A stretch of 46,107 bases of DNA from Spirosoma spitsbergense DSM 19989. GTDB taxonomy: Bacteria; Bacteroidota; Bacteroidia; Cytophagales; Spirosomataceae. The translations under genes and the position numbers were made by a program. The notes under the pieces were generated by a model. The model saw nothing but the letters and a program-made list of their open reading frames with translations. It did no database searches and had not been told where the DNA came from. Within the stretch, counting starts at the first letter, position 1; every line of letters starts with the position of its first letter. The stretch is from assembly GCF_000374085.1 (NCBI RefSeq), contig NZ_KB893533.1, positions 1 to 46,107 on the forward strand, written 5' to 3'. This document shows, one piece after another, positions 7,927-15,052 of the stretch.

Positions 7927-8328
7927 TTATTGAAGCGTTAGTAGAATGGCGATAGCAGCCGCGCCGACTGCCTGGTCTTGCTCAAAATTTCCCCCGGCAA
8001 CGCCCAATCCGCCAACAACGACACCTTCCCATAGCACGGGAAAACCGCCCGGTAACCCAGATATTTCGGGATTAGCGTTGAATGATGCCTGGAGAGCTGG
8101 AAATTTCTGCCCGACCTCACCCATAACATGACTTGGCATCTGTAGTTGTGAGGCCGTAACCGCCTTTTGGCGGCTGCTTTCCAGGGCAAAATAACTACAG
8201 CCTTCCTGCCGTAGCACGGCTCGTATATGCCCGCCCGTATCAACTACAGTCAATGTAACCGGCAAGCCTTGTTGTTTTGCTTCCTGGCCAGCGGCCAGAA
8301 AAAGTTGGTCAATCAGTTGTTGATTCAT
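7927..8328 (-). CDS. GlcG/HbpS-family protein (DUF336)
   Basis: The 133-residue protein matches the GlcG/HbpS (DUF336) fold. It has VTLTVVDTGGHIRAVLRQEG near the start, SSRQKAVTASQLQMPS in the middle, and the Gly-rich GGLGVAGGNFEQDQAVG at the end. The best known members bind haem or cobalamin-like ligands or help degrade small aromatic compounds; the ligand here is unknown. The size is standard and there is no signal peptide. It starts 9 bases after the flavin reductase gene on the same strand, so the two form an operon, probably repressed by the divergent MarR regulator. That pairing suggests a small redox or detoxification unit. Confidence 0.9.
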   Translation of the reverse strand: MNQQLIDQLFLAAGQEAKQQGLPVTLTVVDTGGHIRAVLRQEGCSYFALESSRQKAVTASQLQMPSHVMGEVGQKFPALQASFNANPEISGLPGGFPVLWEGVVVGGLGVAGGNFEQDQAVGAAAIAILLTLQ

Positions 8329-8337
8329 GGAATTGGG

Positions 8338-8970
8338 TTAGCGGTTGCCGGGAAAAAACTTTTCGTCGTCAATGACAAATGTGTCTGTCGTGCGGGCATA
8401 GCGTGAACCGGCCATACGACCGATGGCACGAAACTGGGCAAAGTCGATCCGGTAACGCTTATCAATCAGCTTGTCATGAATGTGCAGGTACACAACCTCC
8501 CCGATGACAAGCCGGGAGCGACCGACTTCCACCACTTGCACCGTTTTACACTCAAAGGCGATACTCGCCTGCTCAATGCGGGGTGCTTTAATCAGGTGAC
8601 TGGCCAATGGTGTAAGGCCGGTAAAATTAAACTCGGACTCGTCATCGTCTAAGGGAGTGGCCGACATAGCAACAGCGGTTGCGTAATCCTCGGTAGCTAT
8701 GTTGATGACAAATTCACCCGTGCCGCCCTGATCGGGTAACTGGGCATTTCGTAGGGTGTCTTTTGGTGAACCACCTGGTTTCGGTCCGGCAACAGAAAAA
8801 GACAACGCCATTGGAGAATGACCAACGATATTGAAATAAGAGAATGGAGCGACGTTGAAAGCTCCATTTACCGATAGGGTACTGACCATCGCAATGGGCC
8901 TGGGAATCATGGAACCCGTTAGCACTTTATAGCGGGCATCAATGGGTAATTCATTCGGTGATAGGTGCAT
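8338..8970 (-). CDS. Flavin reductase-like FMN-binding protein
   Basis: The 210-residue protein belongs to the flavin reductase-like, FMN-binding split-barrel family. It has YKVLTGSMIPRPIAMVSTLS (substrate and FMN binding strand), NVAPFSYFNIVGHSPMALSF, KDTLRNAQ and GEFVINIATE. Members reduce free flavin or act as flavoredoxins that pass electrons to a partner oxygenase. I place the start at the ATG at 8968-8970, since the 17 codons above it cover the promoter and operator region. It leads a two-gene operon with the GlcG-like protein and is transcribed divergently from a MarR regulator, with an operator-like inverted repeat between. The physiological acceptor cannot be told from sequence. Confidence 0.9.
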   Translation of the reverse strand: MHLSPNELPIDARYKVLTGSMIPRPIAMVSTLSVNGAFNVAPFSYFNIVGHSPMALSFSVAGPKPGGSPKDTLRNAQLPDQGGTGEFVINIATEDYATAVAMSATPLDDDESEFNFTGLTPLASHLIKAPRIEQASIAFECKTVQVVEVGRSRLVIGEVVYLHIHDKLIDKRYRIDFAQFRAIGRMAGSRYARTTDTFVIDDEKFFPGNR

Positions 8971-9003
8971 ATTCGGTCGGAGCAAGTAATTTACACTACA
9001 ATA

Positions 9004-9018
9004 GTAAGTAATACTTAC
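9004..9018. promoter_or_regulatory. Probable MarR operator
   Basis: GTAAGTAATACTTAC consists of two perfect 6-base arms (GTAAGT and ACTTAC) around AAT. It lies between the divergent flavin reductase and MarR starts, 33 bases from each ATG, where a repressor would cover both promoters. A further half site, CTTACT, follows at 9035-9040. Confidence 0.7.
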
Positions 9019-9050
9019 CATATAATAACCGATGCTTACTAAATTTGTTC

Positions 9051-9527
9051 ATGGATACGCACAGGCAAGTGGCCAATCAGGTACAACAAAAGAATATTGC
9101 CGGTCATGTACACCGGTTCTCCCGGATTTTAATCGGACTGAGCGAACACCGATGGGCGGCAGATGGCTACCCGGAGGTACGGAGCGGCCACGTCCAGTTA
9201 CTAAGCAATCTTGATCAAGAGGGCACACGGAGTACGGTTCTGGCGCAGCGGGCGCAAATCACCAAGCAGACGATGGGACGATTAGTAAAAGAATTAGCTG
9301 AAAGCGGCTATGTTTCGATCAATGCCGACAGGGCCGATAACCGGGCGCAGCAAGTGCAGTTGACCGACCGGGGCCGTGCGTTTCTGACGTACCTGGCCAC
9401 AACGCTGGGTGATCTGGAGGGGGTTTTTATACAGGTTGTCGGCGTGGATAAATTATCCGAATTTACCGCCACACTCCAAACGCTGCTGGCATTTGTGGAT
9501 GCACGACGCCAGCAATTGGGCTTATAA
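9051..9527 (+). CDS. MarR-family transcriptional regulator
   Basis: The 158-residue protein has a winged helix-turn-helix of the MarR type. Helices include RSGHVQLLSNLDQEGTRSTV, then RAQITKQTMGRLVKELAESG, then the wing ADRADNRAQQVQLTDRGRAF. The start is taken as ATG at 9051; a TTG two codons upstream is also in frame. It is divergent from the flavin reductase and GlcG-like operon across an 80-base spacer containing a symmetrical operator. The usual logic is repression lifted by a small phenolic or oxidant ligand, which is not identified here. From 9528 to 9747 I see no gene. Confidence 0.92.
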   Translation: MDTHRQVANQVQQKNIAGHVHRFSRILIGLSEHRWAADGYPEVRSGHVQLLSNLDQEGTRSTVLAQRAQITKQTMGRLVKELAESGYVSINADRADNRAQQVQLTDRGRAFLTYLATTLGDLEGVFIQVVGVDKLSEFTATLQTLLAFVDARRQQLGL

Positions 9528-9747
9528 TTCATTCCTGGAAAGCTGTCCTCTGGCCAGTTATTTTGAGTAGCAGTAGACGAACTTTTCTTAGACACTACCT
9601 GGTAGTACGTTCCTACTGAGTAATGCTATCGACCTGAGCCACCTCCTCAATCAGACCATCTTGCCTCTTTGCAACAGCTTGAAAGTAACGAACGCCCCAG
9701 GTTGCCTTGACAACAACTGAGGGCGTTTTACCAGATAGGTTACCTAC

Positions 9748-10203
9748 TTAATACAGGTTAGCCAACCACAGCAAAATCTTAAACATGGCCGTGATGGGCA
9801 TCCACACAAGCAAAGGAAGCAACCAGTAGAATGCCGGTTTTGAATACCGCGAAAATATCCAGCCCAGCAGGATGGCTGTCAGCACCCCGTTGATGTCCAT
9901 AAACGTCATGATGGCCGGATTGCCGTTAGAAACATTGGCAATGGGCAGGAACATGAAGTTAGTCAGCAGGATGGACGCATAAAAAATCATGGGGCCTCGC
10001 ACGTCGGCTTCCTTTCTTTTTAGCCAGACATGGCCAGCAGCCAGGCCCATCGACGGGTACAGAATAAGCCAGACGACCCAAAATGCCGACCGTATACCTA
10101 ATGTACCGATGGAAAAGAATGCGAGTATGCACCACTTCTCGCTTTCTGTCTTTTGTATGGCTGATGACCGGTTAATTTCTTGCGTTAATTCAGTCGTTTT
10201 CAT
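9748..10203 (-). CDS. TspO/MBR-family membrane protein 1
   Basis: This protein of about 151 residues has five predicted membrane helices and Trp/Tyr-rich loops. Segments include WVVWLILYPSMGLAAGHVW, FYASILLTNFMFLPIANV and FYWLLPLLVWMPITAMFKI. The pattern matches TspO/MBR tryptophan-rich sensory proteins, which bind porphyrins or sterols in the membrane. I start it at the ATG at 10201-10203; the frame stays open upstream through the promoter region, but those codons carry the promoter boxes. A paralogue lies just upstream in 10326-10826, transcribed separately. A 44-base element 69 bases upstream is shared with the promoter of the neighbouring unit, so both are probably co-regulated. Confidence 0.75.
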   Translation of the reverse strand: MKTTELTQEINRSSAIQKTESEKWCILAFFSIGTLGIRSAFWVVWLILYPSMGLAAGHVWLKRKEADVRGPMIFYASILLTNFMFLPIANVSNGNPAIMTFMDINGVLTAILLGWIFSRYSKPAFYWLLPLLVWMPITAMFKILLWLANLY

Positions 10204-10242
10204 CTCGTTTGTCCATGTCGCCTTTATGCCTGAGCGACAGTA

Positions 10243-10315
10243 CAAAAATAGCTGGCTCACGCCGGGTACAGGTAAGACGAATTGGGGCGATGGTCGCACA
10301 AATTATGCCTGTTGC
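10243..10315 (-). promoter_or_regulatory. Promoter of TspO-like gene 1, with shared upstream element
   Basis: On the minus strand TATTTTTG (10243-10250) fits the Bacteroidota -7 consensus TAnnTTTG. A 44-base element at 10272-10315, ending TTCGTCTTA, stands exactly 22 bases upstream of that box. The same element at the same distance is found in front of 11366, with about 37 of 44 bases identical. No good -33 TTG is present, which points to activator dependence. Confidence 0.6.
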
Positions 10316-10325
10316 CGATGGTTAG

Positions 10326-10826
10326 TCAGGTATTAAGCCAGTACATCCAGATTTTTGCGTGGGTGGTAATAACGGTCCAGATCAGGTACGGAATGAACCA
10401 TACGAACCCCCGGCGCGATGTTTTGTAGAACCAGTAGCCGGTGATAAAGGCTGGAATACCCACCACAAAATCCATGATGACCGCCGACCCGACCCACCCG
10501 GTACTATGCACAACGGGTATCCAGAGCAGGCACAACACAAACTGAACCCAGAACCAGCGCAAAACCCGCTTTACGTCAGCAGTTTGGCCCGACTGCCGGA
10601 CATACCAGGCCGCTACACCCATTGTAGTATAATTGATTGTCCAAATGAAGACAAAAAATACCCAGTTGAACTGCGTAACGGAGGGCTTGATGAGGTTCCG
10701 GTTCCAGTCGTGACCAAAGTATTCGTTCCCCCAGTAAGCCGTTACCTGCCCCACAAGCAGGCAGATGCCTACGTAAAACAATAGACTCAGGAGGGGTGAA
10801 GTGGACGGAGTTAGGTTCGTATTCAT
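10326..10826 (-). CDS. TspO/MBR-family membrane protein 2
   Basis: The 166-residue protein has five hydrophobic helices and the aromatic-rich character of TspO/MBR proteins. Segments are WVFFVFIWTINYTTMGVAAW, VLRWFWVQFVLCLLWIPVVH and FVWFIPYLIWTVITTHAKIW. It is a paralogue of the neighbouring TspO-like protein, sharing the WxxxPYLxW-type last helix. Its ATG lies 15 bases after the stop of the 174-residue membrane protein gene at 10842-11366, so these two form an operon. TspO proteins bind tetrapyrroles and sometimes degrade them in light; here only the fold is supported. Two TspO paralogues side by side are uncommon. Confidence 0.8.
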   Translation of the reverse strand: MNTNLTPSTSPLLSLLFYVGICLLVGQVTAYWGNEYFGHDWNRNLIKPSVTQFNWVFFVFIWTINYTTMGVAAWYVRQSGQTADVKRVLRWFWVQFVLCLLWIPVVHSTGWVGSAVIMDFVVGIPAFITGYWFYKTSRRGFVWFIPYLIWTVITTHAKIWMYWLNT

Positions 10827-10841
10827 GATAAATTTATTGAT

Positions 10842-11366
10842 TTATAGTACGGATTGACTTACGGCAGACCGGGCTTCAAAATAGGCGGGAACCACCAGCC
10901 GGGTTGTTCGGTACAGGCAATAAACGGTAGCGCCAACCAGCCCGATTTGGAACAGGGCAACCACGGTGTTTTCCCGGATGAGCGCGCTCAGTTCCGTGGC
11001 CGAATATTGCCCCGACCCCACCCAGAGTGTCAGGTTATAATGTACAATGATGTACCAGGTAACCACCCCCGCACTGATAGCGAATCCGGTAGCATAGGTA
11101 ATCCATCGACGCACCTGAACGGAGTTCGTTCGGCGGAGCCGGAACCACAAATAGACCACTAATCCGATGGACAGCGGTCCCCAGGGCAGGTAATAATAAT
11201 AGGGGGGCGACACACTGAATAACCTCCAAACAATGCCCAGCATCGCCACCTGGTCGTCAGCCAACAGCACATTGGGTGTCAAAATAAGGGTGTCGTACAG
11301 ATTCCCAAAAAACCAGTGCAGGAATCCGAGCAGACAAATGAATAGCAGTTTGATGGTCAGTTTCAT
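10842..11366 (-). CDS. Hypothetical four-helix membrane protein
   Basis: I do not recognise a named family. The 174-residue protein has four predicted transmembrane segments (about residues 5-25, 55-75, 88-108 and 140-160). It has a conserved-looking first half with HWFFGNLYDTLILTPNVLL and a YYYYLPWGPLS loop. The N-terminal helix is not followed by a signal cleavage site. It is the first gene of a two-gene operon with a TspO-like protein and has the same promoter-proximal element as the second TspO-like gene. This suggests a shared membrane or tetrapyrrole-related function, which is inference only. Confidence 0.7.
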   Translation of the reverse strand: MKLTIKLLFICLLGFLHWFFGNLYDTLILTPNVLLADDQVAMLGIVWRLFSVSPPYYYYLPWGPLSIGLVVYLWFRLRRTNSVQVRRWITYATGFAISAGVVTWYIIVHYNLTLWVGSGQYSATELSALIRENTVVALFQIGLVGATVYCLYRTTRLVVPAYFEARSAVSQSVL

Positions 11367-11403
11367 CCCTTATCCGTGCCGCCTGTGTATCAAAGCGACA
11401 CCA

Positions 11404-11476
11404 CAAAGTTCGCTCTTGTAGATAGTGTGGGGTTAAGACGAAACGGGGGGATACTCGCACAATTTATGCCTGTTGC
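11404..11476 (-). promoter_or_regulatory. Promoter of membrane protein/TspO operon, with shared upstream element
   Basis: On the minus strand GAACTTTG (11404-11411) is one base off the TAnnTTTG box. The 44-base element at 11433-11476 lies 22 bases upstream of it, as at 10243-10315. The bases between box and ATG (TGTCGCT, GGCGGCA) also resemble the other leader. From 11477 to 11685 I see no gene. Confidence 0.55.
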
Positions 11477-11685
11477 ATTACGACTGACTCGACCACTACG
11501 CTGAGGGATGAGCAGCAAACAGGTAGCAGGAAAGAAATGCACCACCCCGGCAGTTTTTTAAGTAAAATTTTGGTCTACTTCCTTCCTCGTCAAATGATTG
11601 ACGAACAACCCAAAGTGAACTGAATACTGACTCGACCCTGATCAACCGGGCAGCCGCCCAAAGGTGGCCTAATGCAGGTAGCGAA

Positions 11686-11715
11686 AAATAGTTTTACCAT
11701 TTGGTAAAACTATTT
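11686..11715. promoter_or_regulatory. TetR operator, 30-bp perfect palindrome
   Basis: AAATAGTTTTACCA and its exact complement TGGTAAAACTATTT flank a central TT. The palindrome ends 24 bases before the tetR-type ATG, so the regulator very likely represses itself here. Confidence 0.85.
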
Positions 11716-11739
11716 GATTAACAGCAAAGTTGTGTAGCT

Positions 11740-12354
11740 ATGAAACCCGCAGAACTAACCGATACCGAACAGCGCATCAAACAGGCAGCCAGGCAGGTAT
11801 TTCTGCGCCGGGGCCTTGACGGTGCCCGGATGCAGGACATCGCCGACGAAGCGAAAGTCGATAAAGCCCTAGTACACTACTATTTCCGTTCCAAAGACAA
11901 ACTCTTTGCGATAGTCTTTGAGGAGATGGCCGGGCGTTTTCTGGGTCAGATTGGAAGGGTGCTGACGGCAGATGTGTCCTTCCCAGAGAAGATCCGGCTG
12001 CTGGTTCAACATGACACCAGTATGGCCGACGACTTTCCCTTAGTAGCTAATTTCATCATGACCGAGCTGAACCAAAGCCAGCACCGCACCAACCAACCGC
12101 TCACTATCCGCCCCCTACACGACGTACAGAAACTGTTTGTGGAGCAGGTAAACACGGCCATCGAAGCGGGTCTGATTCGGCCACTCAATCCGGTTCAACT
12201 TTTTGTCAGCCTGATTTCGCTCAGTTTGTTTCCCTTAGTGGCGCAGTCGCTCATCCAGGCTATTTTAGGGCTGGATGGTGTTCAATACCAGACCATGCTG
12301 ACCGAACGCACGCGGAGCCTGCCCGATTTCATTAATCAGGCAATAGCCCCCTGA
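11740..12354 (+). CDS. TetR/AcrR-family transcriptional regulator
   Basis: The 204-residue protein has the TetR N-terminal helix-turn-helix at about residues 10-58 (IKQAARQVFLRRGLDGARM, then IADEAKVDKALVHYYFRSKD). A variable helical ligand-binding domain follows. A 30-bp perfect palindrome sits directly upstream, and a near copy of its core lies after the gene in front of the ABM-domain gene. The regulator therefore probably controls itself and the downstream genes. The ligand is not predictable. The start ATG at 11740 fits the family N-terminus. Confidence 0.93.
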   Translation: MKPAELTDTEQRIKQAARQVFLRRGLDGARMQDIADEAKVDKALVHYYFRSKDKLFAIVFEEMAGRFLGQIGRVLTADVSFPEKIRLLVQHDTSMADDFPLVANFIMTELNQSQHRTNQPLTIRPLHDVQKLFVEQVNTAIEAGLIRPLNPVQLFVSLISLSLFPLVAQSLIQAILGLDGVQYQTMLTERTRSLPDFINQAIAP

Positions 12355-12368
12355 TTTTTTTGCCCTAA

Positions 12369-12401
12369 AATTCACCAAATGATAAAATAACTTGGTGAAT
12401 T
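12369..12401. promoter_or_regulatory. Second TetR-type operator before the ABM gene
   Basis: AATTCACCAA (12369-12378) and TTGGTGAATT (12392-12401) form a perfect inverted pair around 13 bases. The left part also reads CACCAAATGATAAAAT, close to the core ACCAAATGGTAAAA of the palindrome before the TetR gene. It lies 48 bases upstream of the next start codon. Confidence 0.6.
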
Positions 12402-12448
12402 ACCTGTATTGCGCGTTAAACCAAATTTTCACTTAAAACCAGTTCATC

Positions 12449-13123
12449 ATGAGTCAGTTAACGAAGCCCATAAGAATCCACAAAGACGCTGCTTACGTCA
12501 CCGAGATCAATTTTCTGCATATGAATCCCGATCAGCAGCAACCGGTTGTTGACGCGGTTCGGCAGGCAGCAGAACCGCTCAAACAACAGTCCGGCTTCGT
12601 GTCAGTCAGTGTATTCCGCTCCACCGATGGTACCCGAGTGGCGACCTACATCCAGTGGCAAACCGCTGACCTGCTCCAACAGGCCCGTGAAAAACTACCC
12701 GCATCCCTGCTGGAAGCGGCTCGCTCCCGGATTGAACCGGAGAGCGGAAAACCCCGGCTTTACGATGTGGTCTATGCCAACGACCGAAGTGCAGAGGGTG
12801 TAACCACCATCTCGACGGAGAACACCGACACCATTTTCATCAACGAAATCACGACTCAACCCCCCACACAGGCCCGGTTGCTCGAACTGGTCATTGCCAA
12901 CAACGAGGAGCAGTCATTTCGCACACCGGGCTAACGGTCGGCCAATTTTCACAAAAGCCACGACGGGGAGCGGGCCGTGAATTACTCGCTCTGGGACAGC
13001 GAAGATCACCTGATTGAAGCCATTTCTGCCATGGCCGACGAAGACGTGAACCTTGACGAAACGGTAGCGATTGCCACACCCGATTTTCGATTCTATACCC
13101 AGGTGTACACCGCACAAGCATAA
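12449..13123 (+). pseudogene. Twin antibiotic-biosynthesis-monooxygenase-domain protein, broken by a stop
   Basis: The frame encodes two ABM-like ferredoxin-fold domains. The first covers about residues 15-110 (YVTEINFLHMNPDQQQPVVD, GFVSVSVFRSTDGTRVATYI). The second starts with IFINEITTQP at about residue 130. The frame meets TAA at 12932-12934 after RTPG, but translation in the same frame continues perfectly for 62 codons (FHKSHDGERAVNYSLWDSED to FRFYTQVYTAQA) and ends at 13121-13123. A single in-frame nonsense codon, probably from a Tyr codon, therefore cuts a protein of about 224 residues at residue 161. ABM enzymes oxidise quinol-like or aromatic compounds without cofactor. It is preceded by a TetR operator and followed by an SCP2 gene that is also damaged. 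A truncated one-and-a-half-domain product could still be made. Confidence 0.85.
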
Positions 13124-13160
13124 ACACAGGTCGTTACTTACCCGTTTAAATTAATCAATC

Positions 13161-13497
13161 ATGGAAACGAAACACACAGTAAATCAGGCTATTGAGCACT
13201 TGCAGAGCAAACTAAACGCCCAGATGATGGATCAGATTCAGACCGTCTTTGGCTTTCACTTCAAGGACACCAGCGAGGCCTATACCCTCGACGCGCAGGA
13301 TGGAAACGGAAAAGGCTGGCTGGCCGGTGCGCCCGAAGCCCATCAGTTGACGGCCGCCATTCGGGTAACGCTGACCAGCACCGATTTTGCCAAACTCGTC
13401 TTTGGCGAACTCAATCCGATGGCGGGCATGGCAACGGGCGTGGCTGAAGGGCGATTTTAAACAAGCCATAAAGCTCGACCGGCTGATAAAAGCGTAA
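13161..13497 (+). pseudogene. SCP2 sterol-carrier-domain protein, frameshifted near the end
   Basis: The first 95 residues match the SCP2 sterol-binding fold: VFGFHFKDTSEAYTLDAQDG, then ITVTLTSTDFAKL-like IRVTLTSTDFAKLVFGE and LNPMAGMATG. The frame stops at 13458-13460. The other frame there reads GDFKQAIKLDRLIKA and stops at 13495-13497, which is the expected family C-terminus (LKGD followed by a short helix). A one-base change near 13438-13445 therefore cost the last helix. SCP2 domains bind lipids and appear beside oxidoreductases. The gene follows the broken ABM gene by 37 bases and was probably in the same TetR-controlled operon. Loss of 15 residues may not destroy the protein, so damaged is safer than dead. 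Confidence 0.75.
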
Positions 13498-13516
13498 CGG
13501 TTTTTCGGGGTGAAAT

Positions 13517-13588
13517 CAGTTCACACCGTTTCTAACGCCCAATGATACCTCACAGGATGTTGTTGGGCCTTAGAAACGGTGTGAGCTG
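13517..13588. repeat. Long imperfect hairpin (72 bases)
   Basis: TCACACCGTTTCTAA (13521-13535) pairs perfectly with TTAGAAACGGTGTGA (13570-13584). Inside, GCCCAA pairs with TTGGGC, and outside, CAG pairs with CTG, giving a stem near 25 bp with a 20-base loop. No T-run follows, so it is not a standard terminator. It may be a remnant of a small mobile repeat or an mRNA 3' structure. Confidence 0.7.
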
Positions 13589-13589
13589 C

Positions 13590-13705
13590 TCAATCGCTTT
13601 GTGCAGTTTGGCAATGCCTAATGATTCCAAGACCGAGGGCGGCTGGCCAAGCAGTTTGGCTGCTCCGTCAGGACCGTTTATCCAGTGCTGGCAGTTGCGC
13701 AGAGG
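13590..13705 (-). pseudogene. Remnant of a Fis-type helix-turn-helix (sigma-54 activator C-terminus)
   Basis: Read on the minus strand, about 40 codons give HWINGPDGAAKLLGQPPSVL followed by ESLGIAK. This resembles the Fis-type DNA-binding end of sigma-54-dependent activators, where the usual pattern is GPxGAAxLLGLxPSTLESRMKKLGI. The RMKK part of the recognition helix is missing and no longer gene surrounds it, so it is a decayed fragment. The bases 13706-13807 hold nothing I recognise. Confidence 0.4.
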
Positions 13706-13807
13706 AGACGGGGTAATAAAGCATACATGCTGGTTTATTCGGGATATGGATTTGACAAGTTGGCTGTTTTTCCCGTCCTGACTCGTCCTGCGCGGGAAAT
13801 CACCCCA

Positions 13808-14356
13808 TTACTGAACAGACGGTTGCTTCTCCGATTCGGTTTTGAGGAGTTCCAGCCAGTGTTGCATCCCGCTCGCCAGATTTTTGTTGAACGACCCCTT
13901 AAACAGGCTGGCCAGCAGCCCTTCCATCGTTTCATCGACCGCGACCTGCGTACCACCCGCCACTTCGGTCAGCGTCCAGTTGTGAATGGCATACATCCCG
14001 AACGTTTTACCCGTCCAGCCTAAGCTCCGGTTAGGTTCCACCGTGTGCAGGGTCGAGTGAATGCCTGCTCCCCCGGTTTTCCAGTCGAACGTAGTGCCGG
14101 GTTGCACCGGGCCGTTCAACTTGGGTTTGGTGATGTCGGTCTGCCAGATTGCCCAGCCGTCGATGTTGGAGAGTACGGCCCATATGCGTTCGGGGCGGGC
14201 GTTGATGAGGATGCTCTTGGTGCACTTTACCGGTGCGTTGGGGTTTGTGTATACGTTCATGATTGGTCGGCCATTGTTATTGATTGACGTTGATGCGGCC
14301 AGGCCCGATACACCTATCAGGGTAGCCAGCGCGATTGATTTGGTGATTGTGTTCAT
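13808..14356 (-). CDS. SRPBCC-family (polyketide cyclase-like) exported protein
   Basis: The 182-residue protein starts with a signal peptide (SIALATLIGVSGLAAS) after the ATG at 14354-14356. The open frame extends 49 codons upstream, but those cover the end of the Crp-type gene and look non-coding. The mature part is a SRPBCC/START-like domain: KSILINARPERIWAVLSNID, then WQTDITKPKLNGPVQPG, then NRSLGWTGKTFGMYAIHNW. Such domains make a hydrophobic pocket for lipids or ring compounds. The gene follows an AraC and a Crp-type regulator on the same strand, 86 bases after the latter, and is probably their target. The function is otherwise unknown. Confidence 0.85.
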   Translation of the reverse strand: MNTITKSIALATLIGVSGLAASTSINNNGRPIMNVYTNPNAPVKCTKSILINARPERIWAVLSNIDGWAIWQTDITKPKLNGPVQPGTTFDWKTGGAGIHSTLHTVEPNRSLGWTGKTFGMYAIHNWTLTEVAGGTQVAVDETMEGLLASLFKGSFNKNLASGMQHWLELLKTESEKQPSVQ

Positions 14357-14442
14357 CGTGTTTTTCTGTTTGTTTGATGACACAAAGTTGCTATCCGCGA
14401 CTGACCCCGAACGATAACAAAAGATAACGAATTGGGAATGCC

Positions 14443-15042
14443 TTATTTTCGCAGAATGCGGTTGCGTATCCGACTCATACTGACGGGTGTGATGCCCAGG
14501 CAATTGGCAATGTAGTGCTGGGGTACCCGTTCCAGAATTTTCTTTTTGGTGCCTTCCAGCAAATGAAGATACCGTTCTTCGGGACTGAGCAGTAATAAAC
14601 TCGCCATCCGCTCTTCCAAACCAATAGTCAGGTATTCGGCAATGAGCCGCCCAAATTTCTGCCAGACCATGTGTTGCTCGAACAGGCCATGCAGTACTGT
14701 GTAGGGGAAACTAATGTAGGTGCTGTCGCTCAAGGCTTCGATAGTGACGAGCGACGGTTTGCCGGTTAGGCAGCTAATGTAAGCGGACAGAAAATGATAC
14801 TCAAAGTAGAAATACGTGGTGCGCTCATCGCCATCTTTGGTGTAAAACTGCCGAAACATGCCCTCAATGACAAACCCCACCTCGCCCGATACAAGCCCTT
14901 CCTGAGCAAATAATTCGTGTTTTTTGATAACAGAAACCGTCAGGTGTGGCTCCAGCAACCCCCAATCACCATCCGTAAGGGCAACGAACTGTTCCATTTG
15001 ATGGCGTAACTGTTGGGCCGCCGGTGTTTGTCGAGGTGTCAT
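14443..15042 (-). CDS. Crp/Fnr-family transcriptional regulator
   Basis: The 199-residue protein has an N-terminal cyclic-nucleotide-binding-like beta barrel (about residues 20-125, including KHELFAQEGLVSGEVGFVIE). The C-terminal helix-turn-helix is RVPQHYIANCLGITPVSMSR. The barrel lacks the RxA-type phosphate-binding signature of true cAMP receptors, as is common in Bacteroidota members, so the signal is probably not cAMP. Its ATG lies 10 bases after the stop of the AraC-type gene, so the two are co-transcribed. The SRPBCC gene follows. Confidence 0.9.
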   Translation of the reverse strand: MTPRQTPAAQQLRHQMEQFVALTDGDWGLLEPHLTVSVIKKHELFAQEGLVSGEVGFVIEGMFRQFYTKDGDERTTYFYFEYHFLSAYISCLTGKPSLVTIEALSDSTYISFPYTVLHGLFEQHMVWQKFGRLIAEYLTIGLEERMASLLLLSPEERYLHLLEGTKKKILERVPQHYIANCLGITPVSMSRIRNRILRK

Positions 15043-15052
15043 CGCGGTTGAT

